Of a stretch of 64,000 bases of DNA, positions 11,216-21,768 are shown one piece after another. Under the pieces are notes generated by a model that saw only the letters and a list, made by a program, of their open reading frames with translations, was not told where the DNA came from and did no database searches. The stretch is taken from assembly GCA_010094025.1 (NCBI GenBank), contig ML991852.1, positions 1 to 64,000 on the forward strand, read 5' to 3'. The translations under genes and the position numbers were made by a program. The stretch comes from Viridothelium virens (Eukaryota; Ascomycota; Dothideomycetes; Trypetheliales; Trypetheliaceae). Within the stretch, counting starts at the first letter, position 1, and every line of letters begins with the position of its first letter.

Positions 11216-12102
11216 GCGCATCAAAGGGTTATCATATGAGTACACGCCTAGGCGATGTACCTTTTCCAACATGGGATTGACGGATGCATTCCCTTCGCCG
11301 GAGGGGCACCATGTCTCTATCTTCTGCGTCCCGCAATATGATTACTCTGTGATGTTAGCGAGGGAGTCTGTGACGCATAAACGCCCAAAGTGACGCCCTC
11401 ATGTTCCCTTTGAATGCCATGGAGTCCGGCATACGCACGTTGCACTCTGTGAGAGCATTGCTTCCTTCGGCTATTATCATTCTTGCTGGAATGTCCAGGG
11501 TCTGCATCAAATACCTTGCGTCAGGCGGAGGCATGTTTGTGTGACTGAGCTAGGCTTGAAGAGCATGGCCGTGAAGATCCTCTCCTTGCCGTATGACTGC
11601 GCCGTAATGGTAAATGACAGACATGAGATTTTTTGTCAATTACACATCGAGCCAATCCAACACCAACATCACCAAGGGCCGCGGCGGTGGTCAATGATCA
11701 GGGGGTGTTCTCGCCAAAGCGCAGACTTGTGCGTGCCGCGGTGGTCATTAGCAATTCCCGGTGGCCGGTGACCTGAGTTACTTTATCGTTTTTCCAGAAA
11801 TCTCTTGGGCCTGTGTCAAAAACCGTACAGTTTTTTACTGGAGTTTTTAATACGTGATTGAGAGTTAATATTGGCACTCACTTCGGACGTGTCTCTTATA
11901 AAAACAGGCACTGAATGATTTCTCCTGAGGCTTTCAAAGTTTGCAGCGAAGCCTTGCCTTAAGCTTTAGAAAGTGGCGGACTTGGCATTTACAGCTTTCC
12001 CCTCTCCAGTTGCTGTAATAATCACGCGTTAAAGTCTAAAGAGAAGTTTGGCAATACTTAGATCCACTGTTCTAAGCCTAACAGGATTGTGAACAGGATT
12101 GG
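11216..12102. other. Intergenic region without recognisable genes
   Basis: Nearly 0.9 kb with only short frames on both strands. A GC-rich motif containing CGCGGYGGTCA is present twice near 11680-11740. No alpha-box or HMG-box mating-type sequence could be read here. Confidence 0.5.
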
Positions 12103-13390
12103 TCAGAACCGGTAGCTAAAATCTTTGTCAGGCTTGCTCACTCCAATGGCATTGACTTGGACAGCGTAGGTCATCTCCGAATGATCGAGATAAATCTGGC
12201 TGCGTGTGCTGTCACTTGGTTCCATTACCCTCAGAGCAATCCGGGTAACATTAGTACTCAACTTGATTAAGATGTGAGTGGCGTCTTGTCTCTTGATGTG
12301 ACGGGAGCGACTCTTAAGACCTAGCTTCACTGTGCGGACAGCCAAGATTCTTGAGTGAGTAGCACTGGATTGGTGAGGTGGTGAAGGAGCGAAGTTGGGA
12401 CATTCCTTGCCGTCATCCGACTGCTAAGAGTTTTGGACGAGTGCCTCAAGCGATGAAGCAATAAAATGATAACCGCTGAATGCCCCATGTTCAGCAGCAG
12501 TATATCCACGGAAGTCTCTCAGTCGGATTTTAGCGACTGTATCCAAAGCTCATGATATCTCAAAGAAGCCGTTCACAAGTGCCACGAGCAGAGGATTCCA
12601 GCCATTCTGGATTTCAGCAAGATCAATGTTGCTCGTGACAAAGGGAGAGGTCTGCAAGAGTGTCTGGGACGCATAAGTCATTGCCGGCACGATCAACGAT
12701 ATACAAGGCTGTCTGGCACAAAGCGTTCTTGAAGTGCGAAATTGCACCTTGAGCGATCAGGCTTGTAACGTCATTGTGGTAACTGGCTCTGAGAGCAATA
12801 CGAAGAATTCGGTATACCTCGATTCCATCATTGTATCGTTCGAGCTCTGCGAGCTCAGCAGCAATAATAGGAAACTCAGAATGGCCCGGATTATTAGCAA
12901 GCCACTCATCTATATATTTAAGCGCAGGCAAACAATCGGTTCGAGTTATGAACAAACACACGCAGTTTTTATCTTTACGATCAGAAATCCGTACAGACAG
13001 CTGGAGAAAAGCAATCAATCTTCTACAGTAGATTGGAGAATGCTTCCAGTTCCACCCTGCCTTGTCTTCACAAGCTAAAAGCAGAGATGAAAGTGGTAAA
13101 CGCAATCTGTATCCCTCCGTCAAACGATGAAACTCACAAGCAGTCTCTCAACTGTTTCTCCATTTGTCCTCTGCACCGTCAGATAGGAGACAATCGTACA
13201 GCTTCGCGACGATCTACAGTCCATCTCAACGAAACCTGTATACGGCCTAGATCAGATCCAGTCGACGCTCCTTCACCGTCGTCACCGTATGACGGACTCT
13301 TTGACTGATTTAGCTCAGCAAATTGATAGGTGAACAAGGTAGATGACAAAGACTTGGTCTCCAAAATCTCAATGAGCAGGGGCGGCAACT
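12103..13390 (-). pseudogene. Decayed ankyrin-repeat-like gene
   Basis: Several short minus-strand frames at 13388-13179, 13123-12623, 12747-12550, 12509-12327 and 12345-12103 follow one another, with ankyrin-like pieces such as NGWNPLLVALVNGFFEI and RDFRGYTAAEHGAFSGY. The second resembles the ankyrin region of fungal NUC-2/PHO81-GDE1 proteins, and the last frame could be the following beta-rich region. Stops and frame changes between pieces are not explained by good introns, and neither an SPX nor a GDPD domain is visible. I read it as the ruin of an ankyrin protein, perhaps GDE1-like. Family assignment is weak. Confidence 0.4.
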
Positions 13391-13966
13391 TGAAGATCCT
13401 GTAAAATCCCTACGACTGTCCGGTTTGTTCTATCTCTACAAAGCCGTCAGAACGCGGCAGCACAAGTGCTATACCAAAGAGAATGACTATTTTGCGTCAC
13501 CCGCCATACACATTCAATGTGTGCTAAACCCAAAATCCTGATCTTAAAATTCACCGAAGGGGTCGTTGGTCCAATATTTGTTGGCTATACAAACTTTCTG
13601 CAACTACGTCAAAGTCCCAAATAGCAGATACGGCAGTTAAGTTCCTACGACATTCAATCTAATGCGATTCACACACCGATGATTGCAGTGCGAATGCTAC
13701 TTATAATGACAAGCATTCACAATGAGACTGAACTTATCTCCCGATAGGCGACCTTTAGATGAGCGCGGTGGAGCTCCTTAGCTCTGTTGCTGAATCCAGT
13801 AATCTCGTAGAGTAGAAGCCATGCATCATCTACCACAGAACCACCCTTTCTTTGTCACTGCGAGATATAGACGAGGAGCTCAACTTTCATCCGAATTCCT
13901 TGCGCAAAACGATTACCAAGCTCAGCCTGCCCCTGGCAAAAGAAGAATCAGATTGACTTACTCACG
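13391..13966. other. Intergenic region, nothing recognised
   Basis: About 0.6 kb without a supported gene. Only short frames occur. Confidence 0.5.
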
Positions 13967-14190
13967 TTCTATCCCTTGCGCTGGTGCCGCGGGCTGTTGC
14001 GCACGGATGTTTTTTGTATGGGAATTTAGCTATTTTCGAGTAAGACACGGTGTGCATGTAAATTGACCTGCATGGAGGTTATCTGAAGCTATTTTGAAGG
14101 TGGTGATCTAGCTAGCTGAGGTATCTATGTTGTTGACACCTAAAATCGCACCCTTTTCCTAGGTCTCTGCCTCTGTTCGGCTTCATCACC

Positions 14191-14260
14191 TCCCTCCCTA
14201 CCTACCTGCCTACCTACCTGCCTACCTACCTGCATACCTACCTGCCTACCTGCCTGCCTC
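14191..14260. repeat. CCTA/CCTG tetranucleotide repeat
   Basis: About 70 bases of alternating CCTA and CCTG units lie inside the PiggyBac remnant, where the transposase reading frame dissolves. The repeat is probably a late expansion. Confidence 0.85.
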
Positions 14261-14269
14261 TATATACAT

Positions 14270-14594
14270 AGACACCAATATACGCCTTTAGCTCACGCGG
14301 TGTCGTGTCACCCCAGGGCCGCTAACCTGGAGTTTTGGGTGCTTTTGCAGCTGCCCCAGCGTAGTAGCCAGCTGCGTAGCTATTTGTATAAGCAGCAAGT
14401 AGCTCTAAGGTACTCTCTGTGAAGAACAGCCCAAACATATCAAGAGGAGAGGAGGTACTAATATCTACAGGTAGCTTATTACATGTATGGTCCTCTGGGA
14501 AAGGTCTCAAGATATAAGGTTCAGATTTGGGTGGCGTCCAGGGATAAGGAGGTGCCTGTTTTAGACAAAAATTAGTGGAACATAAAGAGCTCAT
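14270..14594 (-). pseudogene. PiggyBac-like transposase N-terminal fragment
   Basis: The frame contains SSPLDMFGLFFTESTLELL and AAYTNSYA, typical of the segment that precedes the catalytic domain in fungal PiggyBac-like transposases. After a stop codon at the PKTPG end, the same frame continues with RPWGDTTPRELKAYIGVYVY, matching the next conserved block (normally TTPEELRAYIGI). It is then lost in the tetranucleotide repeat. The DDD catalytic part is absent, so the gene is dead. Confidence 0.65.
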
Positions 14595-15031
14595 CAGGGC
14601 GATTCAAATAATATACGAATTCTTAAAGGCGAGCAAGAATTGACGAAGTTATTCGCGTGTCAAACCGTGATATAGCTTGTTGTTGTTTACGAGTTGCCCG
14701 ATTCTGGTGTTCTGCGGTCCGTGCGCAACAGCCCACCAGCGCAAGGGATAGAATCAAGTTCATCGAGATCGTGTCATGCAGATTTTAAAATTACGCCCTT
14801 CCCACAGTACTTCGTTTAGTCAAGCTCGAACAAGAGTACACTTTTTGAATATAAAGAGTAAGTGTCTATGGTGATCTAACACATCAAAGTCTATCTTACA
14901 GTACACGTATTTGTGAGCGGTGTTAGCAAACCAAACTCTATCTACAGTGGTATCGTCCCGCCAAACGCCCGGTTGAACTTCCATCAGTTCACAACGTAGG
15001 GAGAAGTTCCAACTTAGTCTGATTCCTCGTC

Positions 15032-16249
15032 CTAGACCTCCGACGTCGTACCAAGTAGCTTCAGAACCACCTCATATACGCCAAACATAATGGCAGCACT
15101 CGGCACAACTCTCATCATGTGTGGTACCAAACCTCCGTACAAACCAACCATGCCTTCTTCTTTGAAGACAAGTTTGAAGCATTGCACGAGGCCAGTGTAT
15201 TTCGGTCGTCCAGTCTCCAGTGGCGCCTGCCGTAACCGAGTGCGGACGACCTCATGCGGATACGTGACAATGGCAGCGACAAACTTTGCCATGCCTGCAG
15301 CGCCCAGCTTACCTGTCCAAGTGACCGTGTCGTCCCAACCCGTCGTCAGCCTTCCAGACAATGCTATCCGCTCGTCCCGTTTCCGTAGGTACAGCTTCAT
15401 CTGCTCGTAGAGAACCCATTGCAGTGTGCTCTCCGTAATCCCAAGATAGCTGGCGCTGAGTCCCCGGTATAAGCCCCGTACCCCTTCATTCCGCACGGTC
15501 TGCATCGTGCAATCCAGCGCATTTTTGTACCGTCTGGCCTGAACCGATCCCGCGCGCTCCGCATGCGATCGATCCAGCTGCAACCGCGTCTTGACGAGCC
15601 AGATGGGATTCGTGACGGTGCCGGTGATGATGCCTGAGGTCGCAGCCGCGCAGAGATGGACCCAAGCAGACTCACGACCGTCGTTTAAGTATTTGCTGAT
15701 GATTTTTTTTCCGTTGCCGTAAGTGAAGAATTTGGTCGCCTGGGCTGGGATGACCGCTACGAGGTTGGGACCGAGACCTTTGAAGAGGGCGCGCCAGCCT
15801 TCTTGGCGGGGGATGGCGAAGAGGATCTGAAATGTCTCTGTGATGTGGAGAATGGCACCGCGAGCAGGAGAAAGTTGGGAGAGTGGAGGGATGCCTCGAG
15901 CGGCACGCGTGGCGGCCAGTTGGGTTTGGTAGAAGTCGGATTGGAGACGCGTTCTCAGAACGTCGAGGGGACATGTGATCGTGGATGCTGTCATTCCACC
16001 AAGACTGCGATTGGAAGGCTCCCGTCAGTAATAACCTTGATTGCGAATGGTGAGTGAGCCATACCCTCCAGCTACGAAATGCGCCCATGATTTGCCCAGG
16101 GGCGCATTGGCGGCTGCTACCGGTGCTCCATTTTGTTGCTTCGTCGGCAGTACTGGTACTGTCTCGCCAGGCTGTGGAATTACTGCCTGGATGGCTTTTG
16201 AGGGTGTGCTTGGGAGTCGCTGATCTCCAGGAACTGAAGGGCTGCTCAT
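15032..16249 (-). CDS. RIM2: Mitochondrial pyrimidine-nucleotide carrier (RIM2-type)
   Basis: Inner-membrane carrier of the SLC25 family predicted to exchange pyrimidine nucleotides between cytosol and matrix for mitochondrial DNA and RNA synthesis. The model has two exons (16249-16065, 16004-15032) and encodes 385 residues. The three carrier repeats show the signatures PLDVLRTR, PIWLVKTR and PHEVVRTR; the Trp in the second (PIW) is characteristic of the RIM2/SLC25A33-36 branch. The N-terminal about 45 residues are Pro- and Ala-rich, before SWAHFVAGG opens helix 1. The intron (60 nt) splits the GGLGGM loop. Divergent from CIA30, another mitochondrial gene. Assignment to RIM2 rather than a folate/FAD carrier rests on the PIW motif and overall similarity from memory. 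Confidence 0.85.
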
Positions 16250-16580
16250 GTACGATGATGAAGCGCGAGATGAATAGTCGATTCGGGAATGCGAGTACGG
16301 GATGGAAGTTACTAGGATTCACTGATAATTTGAAGCTCAGATAGATCTCGCAAGAAATGAAAAGAGAATAATTTGTTCCTATGTCGTGTGAGTATGGGTT
16401 GGTGGGACAGCCTGACTGAAATCTTTCTCAAGGAGCATGTTCGGCAAAGTTTCCCTGAGAAGCTCCGCGGATGTTACGACGACATCATCGACGTGCAGGT
16501 CGCGACTTTAAATATGAAAAGGCAGTGTTTCTCTTTCCCGTTCTATTCAGCCCTTGAGCAGTCTTCGAGCAAAGCTCAAA
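16250..16580. promoter_or_regulatory. Shared divergent promoter RIM2/CIA30
   Basis: These 331 bases separate two divergent mitochondrial genes. This suggests they may be co-regulated, but no specific site is recognised. Confidence 0.5.
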
Positions 16581-17431
16581 ATGAGACCTTCTGCACAGAT
16601 GCTAGCCCCAGGTTTCTGGCGGCGAAGTCTCGATGAATTCAAGCGACTTTCAGGTATAGGTACGGCAAAAAATCCCAGGGCACTCCCAGAGGGTCAATAG
16701 CTAATACAAGTTGATTAAAAGCTATAAGGTTCGAAGCGATTGATATCCCGAAGACTCCCAGACATCTCGCCTCTTTCGATGATTCCGAGTCGTTATCGCT
16801 GTGCAAAACCATGTCTGATGCCGACATTGGCGGCTTCTCCTCCTCTGCCCTGGATTACTATCCCGCGACCGCAAGTGAACCTTCTCACGCGCGATTCAAT
16901 GGCACCATCTCTACAGAATTGCCTCCAAATCAGCCACGAGTACAGCGTACCGGCTACGCGGGCTGGCGTACAAGGGACATGTCAGCAACGATATTTGGGA
17001 GGTCACTTTGGGATATTGACCCGTATACCTATTGTGCTTTGCGAGTGAAGAGTGACGGTCGTAACTATTTTGTGAACGTCCAAACAGATTCGGTGATTCC
17101 CACAGATCTTCACCAACACCGTCTCCACGCGCGGAGGCCGGGACAGTGGGAGACGGTGCTGATCAATTGGAATGAGTTCGTGCGTACGAATCACGGCATG
17201 GTGGTAGAACCGGCGTCGGAGATGATGAGGCAAAAGGTGAAGAGCATAGGAATTAGCCTGATTGATAGAATTCCTGGGCCGTTTGACTTGAGCATTTCTA
17301 GGATATGGGCAACTAATGGCTTGACGGAGGAGGATAAGAAAGAGTTCGGAGATCAAGACGGATCAGAATTCGGCCAGCTGGGAGGATCGCAGTCTATCAA
17401 AGGTACACTGAGGGATGAGAAACCCATATGA
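16581..17431 (+). CDS. CIA30: Complex I intermediate-associated protein 30 (NDUFAF1 family)
   Basis: Assembly factor that binds an intermediate of the membrane arm of respiratory complex I in mitochondria. The model has two exons (16581-16653, 16722-17431) and encodes 260 residues. The N-terminus reads FWRRSLDEFKRLS and then FEAIDIPKTPR, as in the family. The CIA30 domain covers about residues 60-220, with MSDADIGGFS, YAGWRTRDMSATIFG, LWDIDPYTYCALRVKSDG, YFVNVQTDSVIPTDLHQHRL and NEFVRTNHG. The tail is acidic and Gly/Ser-rich. The intron (68 nt) contains a good GCTAAT branch site. In several fungi CIA30 lies close to MAT with APN2 and COX13. Confidence 0.93.
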
Positions 17432-17736
17432 ATACAGAAATCATATATTGCATATACGGAGTGCTGGCGCTGGAGCAGGTGCAAATTCCCAAATCTGTCG
17501 TTGGAAAGTTACTGGGTAATAGTCACGTCTTGAAAGGTGCCTCTCCACATACGGTTACTATGAGCTTTGGATGAAGATGGGTCGAGACTCATGGCGAGAA
17601 GCCTAAAGAAGCACTGCGCAGTTGAAATGTTTGAATTGCTTGACTCATCTGCAGAGTTTCTCATGGACAAATGTAATGTCATGATACCCCAGAAAAGTAG
17701 AGATGAAACCTCAACTTGATCATCGGAGCATATAGA
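17432..17736. other. Convergent 3' region CIA30/RPS9
   Basis: These 305 bases hold the 3' ends of two converging genes. Nothing else is visible. Confidence 0.5.
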
Positions 17737-18591
17737 CTACTCTTCCTCTTCCTCCTCATCACCACCCTCTTCCTTCTTCTCCGCAGCCTTGGCCTTCTTT
17801 CTCCTGACACGTCCCGGTCGTCCACCACCGAATGGCGAGGTGAGTGCAAAGTCGATGTGCTTCTGAGAGTCAAGACGGACAATGAAAGATGGAACATTGA
17901 CAATCTGCTTGCCGACACTGCAAATACTGTTAGTCCCACAGTTCCAGAGGCGTCAAATCACACCAAAATTTCGTCTTACCGGATATGCCTTTGTTTGATC
18001 AAAACACGCGCATGGTGGATCGACTTCGCGAGGCCAAGTTTGTAGACGCAAGTCTGCAGTCGACGCTCTAGGAAGTCCTCAAGTTTAAGGGCCAACACGT
18101 AGTCGAGCTTCATGCGGGATTCATCGAGCACACCGACTCGGACGAGTCGGCGGATGAGGGCATTGCCTTCAAAGAGACGTTTCGGATCTTTTTCATCCAA
18201 TGTGAGAAGTTGACTGCAAAGCGGCCGTATCAGTAAAAGTATACATTTGATTGTAGAACCTTGTAGTGAGTAGGAGAGCAATTGAATTTGCATACCGCGC
18301 AGCACGACGAATCTTAGACAGTGTCAAAGACACACGCCAGACCTCACGTTTGTTACGAAGTCCGAATTCGCCAACAAGCTTCAGCTCAGAATCTCTGTTT
18401 GCGGGTTAATTGAGATGCTCAACGACGTAAGCAGAGACAAGCTCATGCTCAGTGGCCGGGAGATACTGACAGACGAGCAGACTCGAATGCTAAAGTCTAT
18501 GTCAGCAAGCGCAGTCATTCTGAGAATAGATATGTAATGACTTACGGCGACGCGGAGTCTTGTACGTCTTGCTATACGGTTTTGGAACCAT
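17737..18591 (-). CDS. RPS9: 40S ribosomal protein S9 (uS4)
   Basis: Small-subunit protein that binds 18S rRNA early in assembly and lies by the mRNA entry site. The model has five exons (18591-18546, 18489-18471, 18394-18296, 18213-17980, 17917-17737) and encodes 192 residues, the normal eukaryotic length. The start [19 protein letters not shown] is diagnostic, and the S4 RNA-binding domain includes [21 protein letters not shown] and [20 protein letters not shown]. The tail is highly acidic (EEGGDDEEEEE). Exon 2 is a 19-nt microexon that must be included to keep the PFESARL sequence. Divergent from RPL37 over a 292-bp promoter. Confidence 0.96.
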
Positions 18592-18883
18592 GATTGCGGT
18601 TTTCTAGCTTTCGCAAGGTGAAAGTGCCCGTGGGACTGGCTTTAGAGGTGGTGCGTGGATTGTGAGGGATAAGCGTTTTCCCGAGTGGCCTATTAAGCGA
18701 GCCCACATCGGTTCTTTCGGAGCAAAATCGCCGGCGACTTTCGCTTCAAACACATCGAAGCGGTGCACTTTGAATACATCACCAGGTCTTCCCATTCGTT
18801 CCTGAGGTGAGCCAAATAAATTCTTTCGCAAAGGTACCTTAGGATATCTCGCTTACGCAATATCTACAGGTTTCTGAGACGAG
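18592..18883. promoter_or_regulatory. Bidirectional ribosomal-protein promoter RPS9/RPL37
   Basis: Only 292 bases separate the start codons of two ribosomal protein genes read in opposite directions. Shared control of the pair is likely; no consensus site was confidently recognised. Confidence 0.55.
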
Positions 18884-19328
18884 ATGAGTATGAATATCCA
18901 CGGTCGCGTTCACTCTGGAGACAGTCGTTGATCGTTTTACGTAGCGAAGGGAACTTCAAGCTTTGGCAAGCGCCACAATAAGTCGCATACCCTCTGCAGA
19001 CGCTGCGGTCAGTGAATTTATATGAACCACAATGCATCTTCTAACAGGAGCAGGCCGTCGCTCCCTCCACATTCAGAAACATACCTGTGCCTCATGCGGA
19101 TATCCAGCAGCTAAGACACGAAGCTGTACGTGAACTAAGACGGATCACTCTACACATGGCACCCGCTGACCTTCACTGATAGATAATTGGGGCGAGAAGG
19201 CCAAGCGAAGGAAGACCACTGGTACTGGCAGGATGAGATCACTGAAGAGCATACCGCGACGCTTCAAGAACGGGTTTCAAATTGGCACGCCAAAGGGCGC
19301 AAGAGGTCCAGCCAATCAGGCAGTATGA
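18884..19328 (+). CDS. RPL37: 60S ribosomal protein L37 (eL37)
   Basis: Zinc-binding protein of the large ribosomal subunit. The model has four exons (18884-18887, 18945-19007, 19054-19125, 19183-19328) and encodes 94 residues, the expected size. It reads [18 protein letters not shown], then [19 protein letters not shown] (the CxxC pairs of the zinc ribbon), then [19 protein letters not shown] and [18 protein letters not shown]. The first coding exon is just ATG plus one base, followed by a 57-nt intron, an arrangement often seen in fungal ribosomal protein genes. The small exons mean no long open frame marks this gene, so simple ORF scans miss it. Confidence 0.94.
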
Positions 19329-19937
19329 GAGATGATGATCAGAAGAGTTTGAGAATAGATCGCGAGGCTTTGAACTCCGATATGGTACCTTGACTGGGCT
19401 GGCGCAGGAAGCTTCTTTTATGTATACAACACGAAAGGCCAGATTCGAGCTTTAGCTTCTTGCCTTAGCTCCTATACAATCTCGCTAAACATTCTTGTCA
19501 ATCCGGCCAGCTAATGGTCAGATTAAATGATGCAAAGAGGCTAGAAAAGCTGCGACGCACGCCAAGAGCACCCTTAACGATTAGGAGCCAATGATATACC
19601 ACTTTGAATGCCATCCTACTTTCCTACGGAAGTATCTATGTAATACTCAAAACTCGGCGACAAGACTTCTCACAGACGAGGTCGAGACTTGAGGACTAGG
19701 TGTTTGAGATTTTCATATTTATCCGTTCATGGGCCTTCCAAAGTATTGTACAAATAAAGGAGCCCAATCAAATATCCAACAACAGCTATCAATTGTCCTT
19801 ATTTCTCCTTCACTCAGTCCTAGAGGCGTCCACATGTTTTCCAGCGAGAAGCAGTCAGTGTCGCGTTCTCTCCACTAGATTTTACCGTCAGAAGTCTAGG
19901 TCTACCCTATTACCTCTAATCAGCCATGTCTCGGGTC
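19329..19937. other. Convergent intergenic region, nothing recognised
   Basis: About 0.6 kb between the 3' ends of RPL37 and the PD-(D/E)XK-like gene, without supported genes or repeats. Confidence 0.5.
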
Positions 19938-21482
19938 CTACTTTTCGATCATGGCACATTGGTCAAGCACAAATGCTAAAATATATTTCCCCAGTAATCT
20001 CATGTGGTTTTGGTGTCCTAGCTCGAACGGGCCAAGTTCACACATTTTGAGGAAAGGTTGTTGGTCTGTGTCGACATGGCCATGTGTAATGTATTTTACG
20101 TATTGAGCATCAAACCTTGCTTGAATCATCCAAATATGATGCCTATCTTGCGAGATAAGCATTCTGCTAAAGTAAAGTTAGTAACCATTTGGACCTTGCA
20201 AAAGCAAATATAGGATTCGTAGGTGAGCGAGCACACCAGGAGGCTAGAAACATCGAAGCTAGCCGACATTTTGCCTGTATAAACATTGGGGAGCCCCCCA
20301 ACGAAACTCTTAGGAACACTAGCAATCTCAAGAAAGAGAGCGCTGTGGTCACCGGGGGCGTGGGGAGTATTGGAATGGTCAGAAAAGCACATGTGGACCA
20401 TTACGGGCCATTCCCGCTCCATAGAAGCCGGGAGGTCCCCAGTGGAAATTTCGGTGCATCTAAGCCTTGGTATATGTTCGGTAATCCAGGCATTCTGTCA
20501 CATACCTTTGAAGACCTGCTTGGCTGGTCGTGTTTGGATTGTCCATCGAGGTGCCTGAGCTTTCGCATATCCAAGCGGCCATTTGCGCGGCTTCCTGCAT
20601 TCGAATGGGGGAGTATTTGTGTCGCTCGAAGGGTTTCACTTCCACAATGGCCAATACTGAATTCGTGTTTGATCTCTGACGTAGGATCCCATCAACTCTA
20701 GCCTCGAAAATTTTCTCCTTCCCCTCGCGTCGTCTGACTCTGAATGCTCTCCTCTCTAGAGTCCAGTCCACTTTCCCTGTAAAGTGCATAGTAACAGCTG
20801 TCAGAAACAGAATCAAAGCCGTGTTCACAATCTGTTCGTCTTCCGTTGGAGCCAATGGCAATGCTGTCTCTCTTGCCTGTAATGAATATGACGACATTCT
20901 AGATTCCGCTGAAGGCCACGGCGGAGATTCTACAGCATTAATGTCCAGTCTGCCCAAGGTGGAGGAGAGACCTCCTTTTTCAGCGGGAGTCGGCGTTTGG
21001 GGGTTGCCCCGACTGGCTTGTATGGATTTGGCAGCAGACCTTGTATAATAATATTGGGTCTTTTGGGATTCGTTAGAGCTAGTGAGGCCCAATACAGCTT
21101 GTTGATAGTAGCGCACTAAAGAGAAAGTACCTAGATCAGGATCTTCTACCGCGTTGGCGCCTCTGTGACCTCCCTGGAATGACAAGAGATACCGCTTCCA
21201 CATTTTGGACACTTTCACATCCTTGAGAAGCATATCGTCGGCCTTTGACTCGGACGATGCTGTGAACCACTTTGCTCTGATATCCGCGCGGGAGCTGAAG
21301 TCTTCCCGTAATTGTTGGGTCCACAACGTCCGCAGCAATAGGAACTGCTTATACTCAATTGCCGACCCTGATTTAGAATTTTCCAAGTCAAAGATTGTTT
21401 TGCCGAGCAAATTGTTTTCAGATATTGCCTTTCCCCAAGAACTGGGATTATGAGGTAATTCCATAGGATTCGTGTTGCTCAT
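19938..21482 (-). CDS. Fungal PD-(D/E)XK nuclease-like protein, unknown function
   Basis: Fungal-specific protein of unknown role. The model has two exons (21482-20506 and 20166-19938) and encodes 401 residues. Residues about 240-325 contain FEARVDGILR, then AIVEVKPFER, then QEAAQMAAWI: the spaced D, E-x-K and following Q of a PD-(D/E)XK fold. The second exon resumes with RMLISQDRHHIWMIQARFD and ends with a helix (HMRLLGKYILAFVLDQC), both typical of this family's C-terminus. The intron would be 339 nt, far longer than others here. An extra small exon or an insertion within it is possible, since an open stretch (20422-20126) lies inside. A nuclease activity is inferred from fold motifs only. 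Confidence 0.7.
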
Positions 21483-21768
21483 TGCAGCCCTGTACTGCTT
21501 GGAAAATTCTTGCTAGGATTTCAGAATTGTATGCAATAAATGAGTGGTAAGGGAGAAAGGAAAACAGAAGAGCCCCACCTGATTAAAAGTGCAGGTACAT
21601 AAGGTAAATTACCTCATGGTTCGTGGACCCCACCGACCCACAATAATGTCTGTTACTGTAGCAACTTGAGTCACCCTACTTATCAGAACTCTTTTCTCCT
21701 ACCCGGCCTGCCAGCGTTCGCTGAGATCTGGCGCATCCGGCGAAGGCAGAGTCCTCGAGATTGCTACC

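Larger units (their letters stand above)
13967..14753 (-). mobile_element. PiggyBac-type remnant flanked by inverted repeats
   Basis: Two near-identical inverted repeats face each other at 13967-14007 and 14718-14753. They share TTCTATCCCTTGCGCTGGTG and GGGCTGTTGCGCACGGA, and the left copy has four extra bases between the two parts. Between them, on the minus strand, lies the start of a PiggyBac-family (DDE_Tnp_1_7) transposase and a CCTA/CCTG repeat. The layout (repeat, about 120-bp leader, N-terminal transposase, repeat) fits an internally deleted, non-autonomous copy of about 0.8 kb. No TTAA target duplication is visible at the repeat ends, so exact borders may have drifted. Confidence 0.6.

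Noticed and set aside
15672-16322. 216-codon minus-strand frame overlapping RIM2
   Set aside because: It is an alternate frame of the carrier gene and lacks any domain. The carrier frame has the three PxD/ExxK/R-type signatures.
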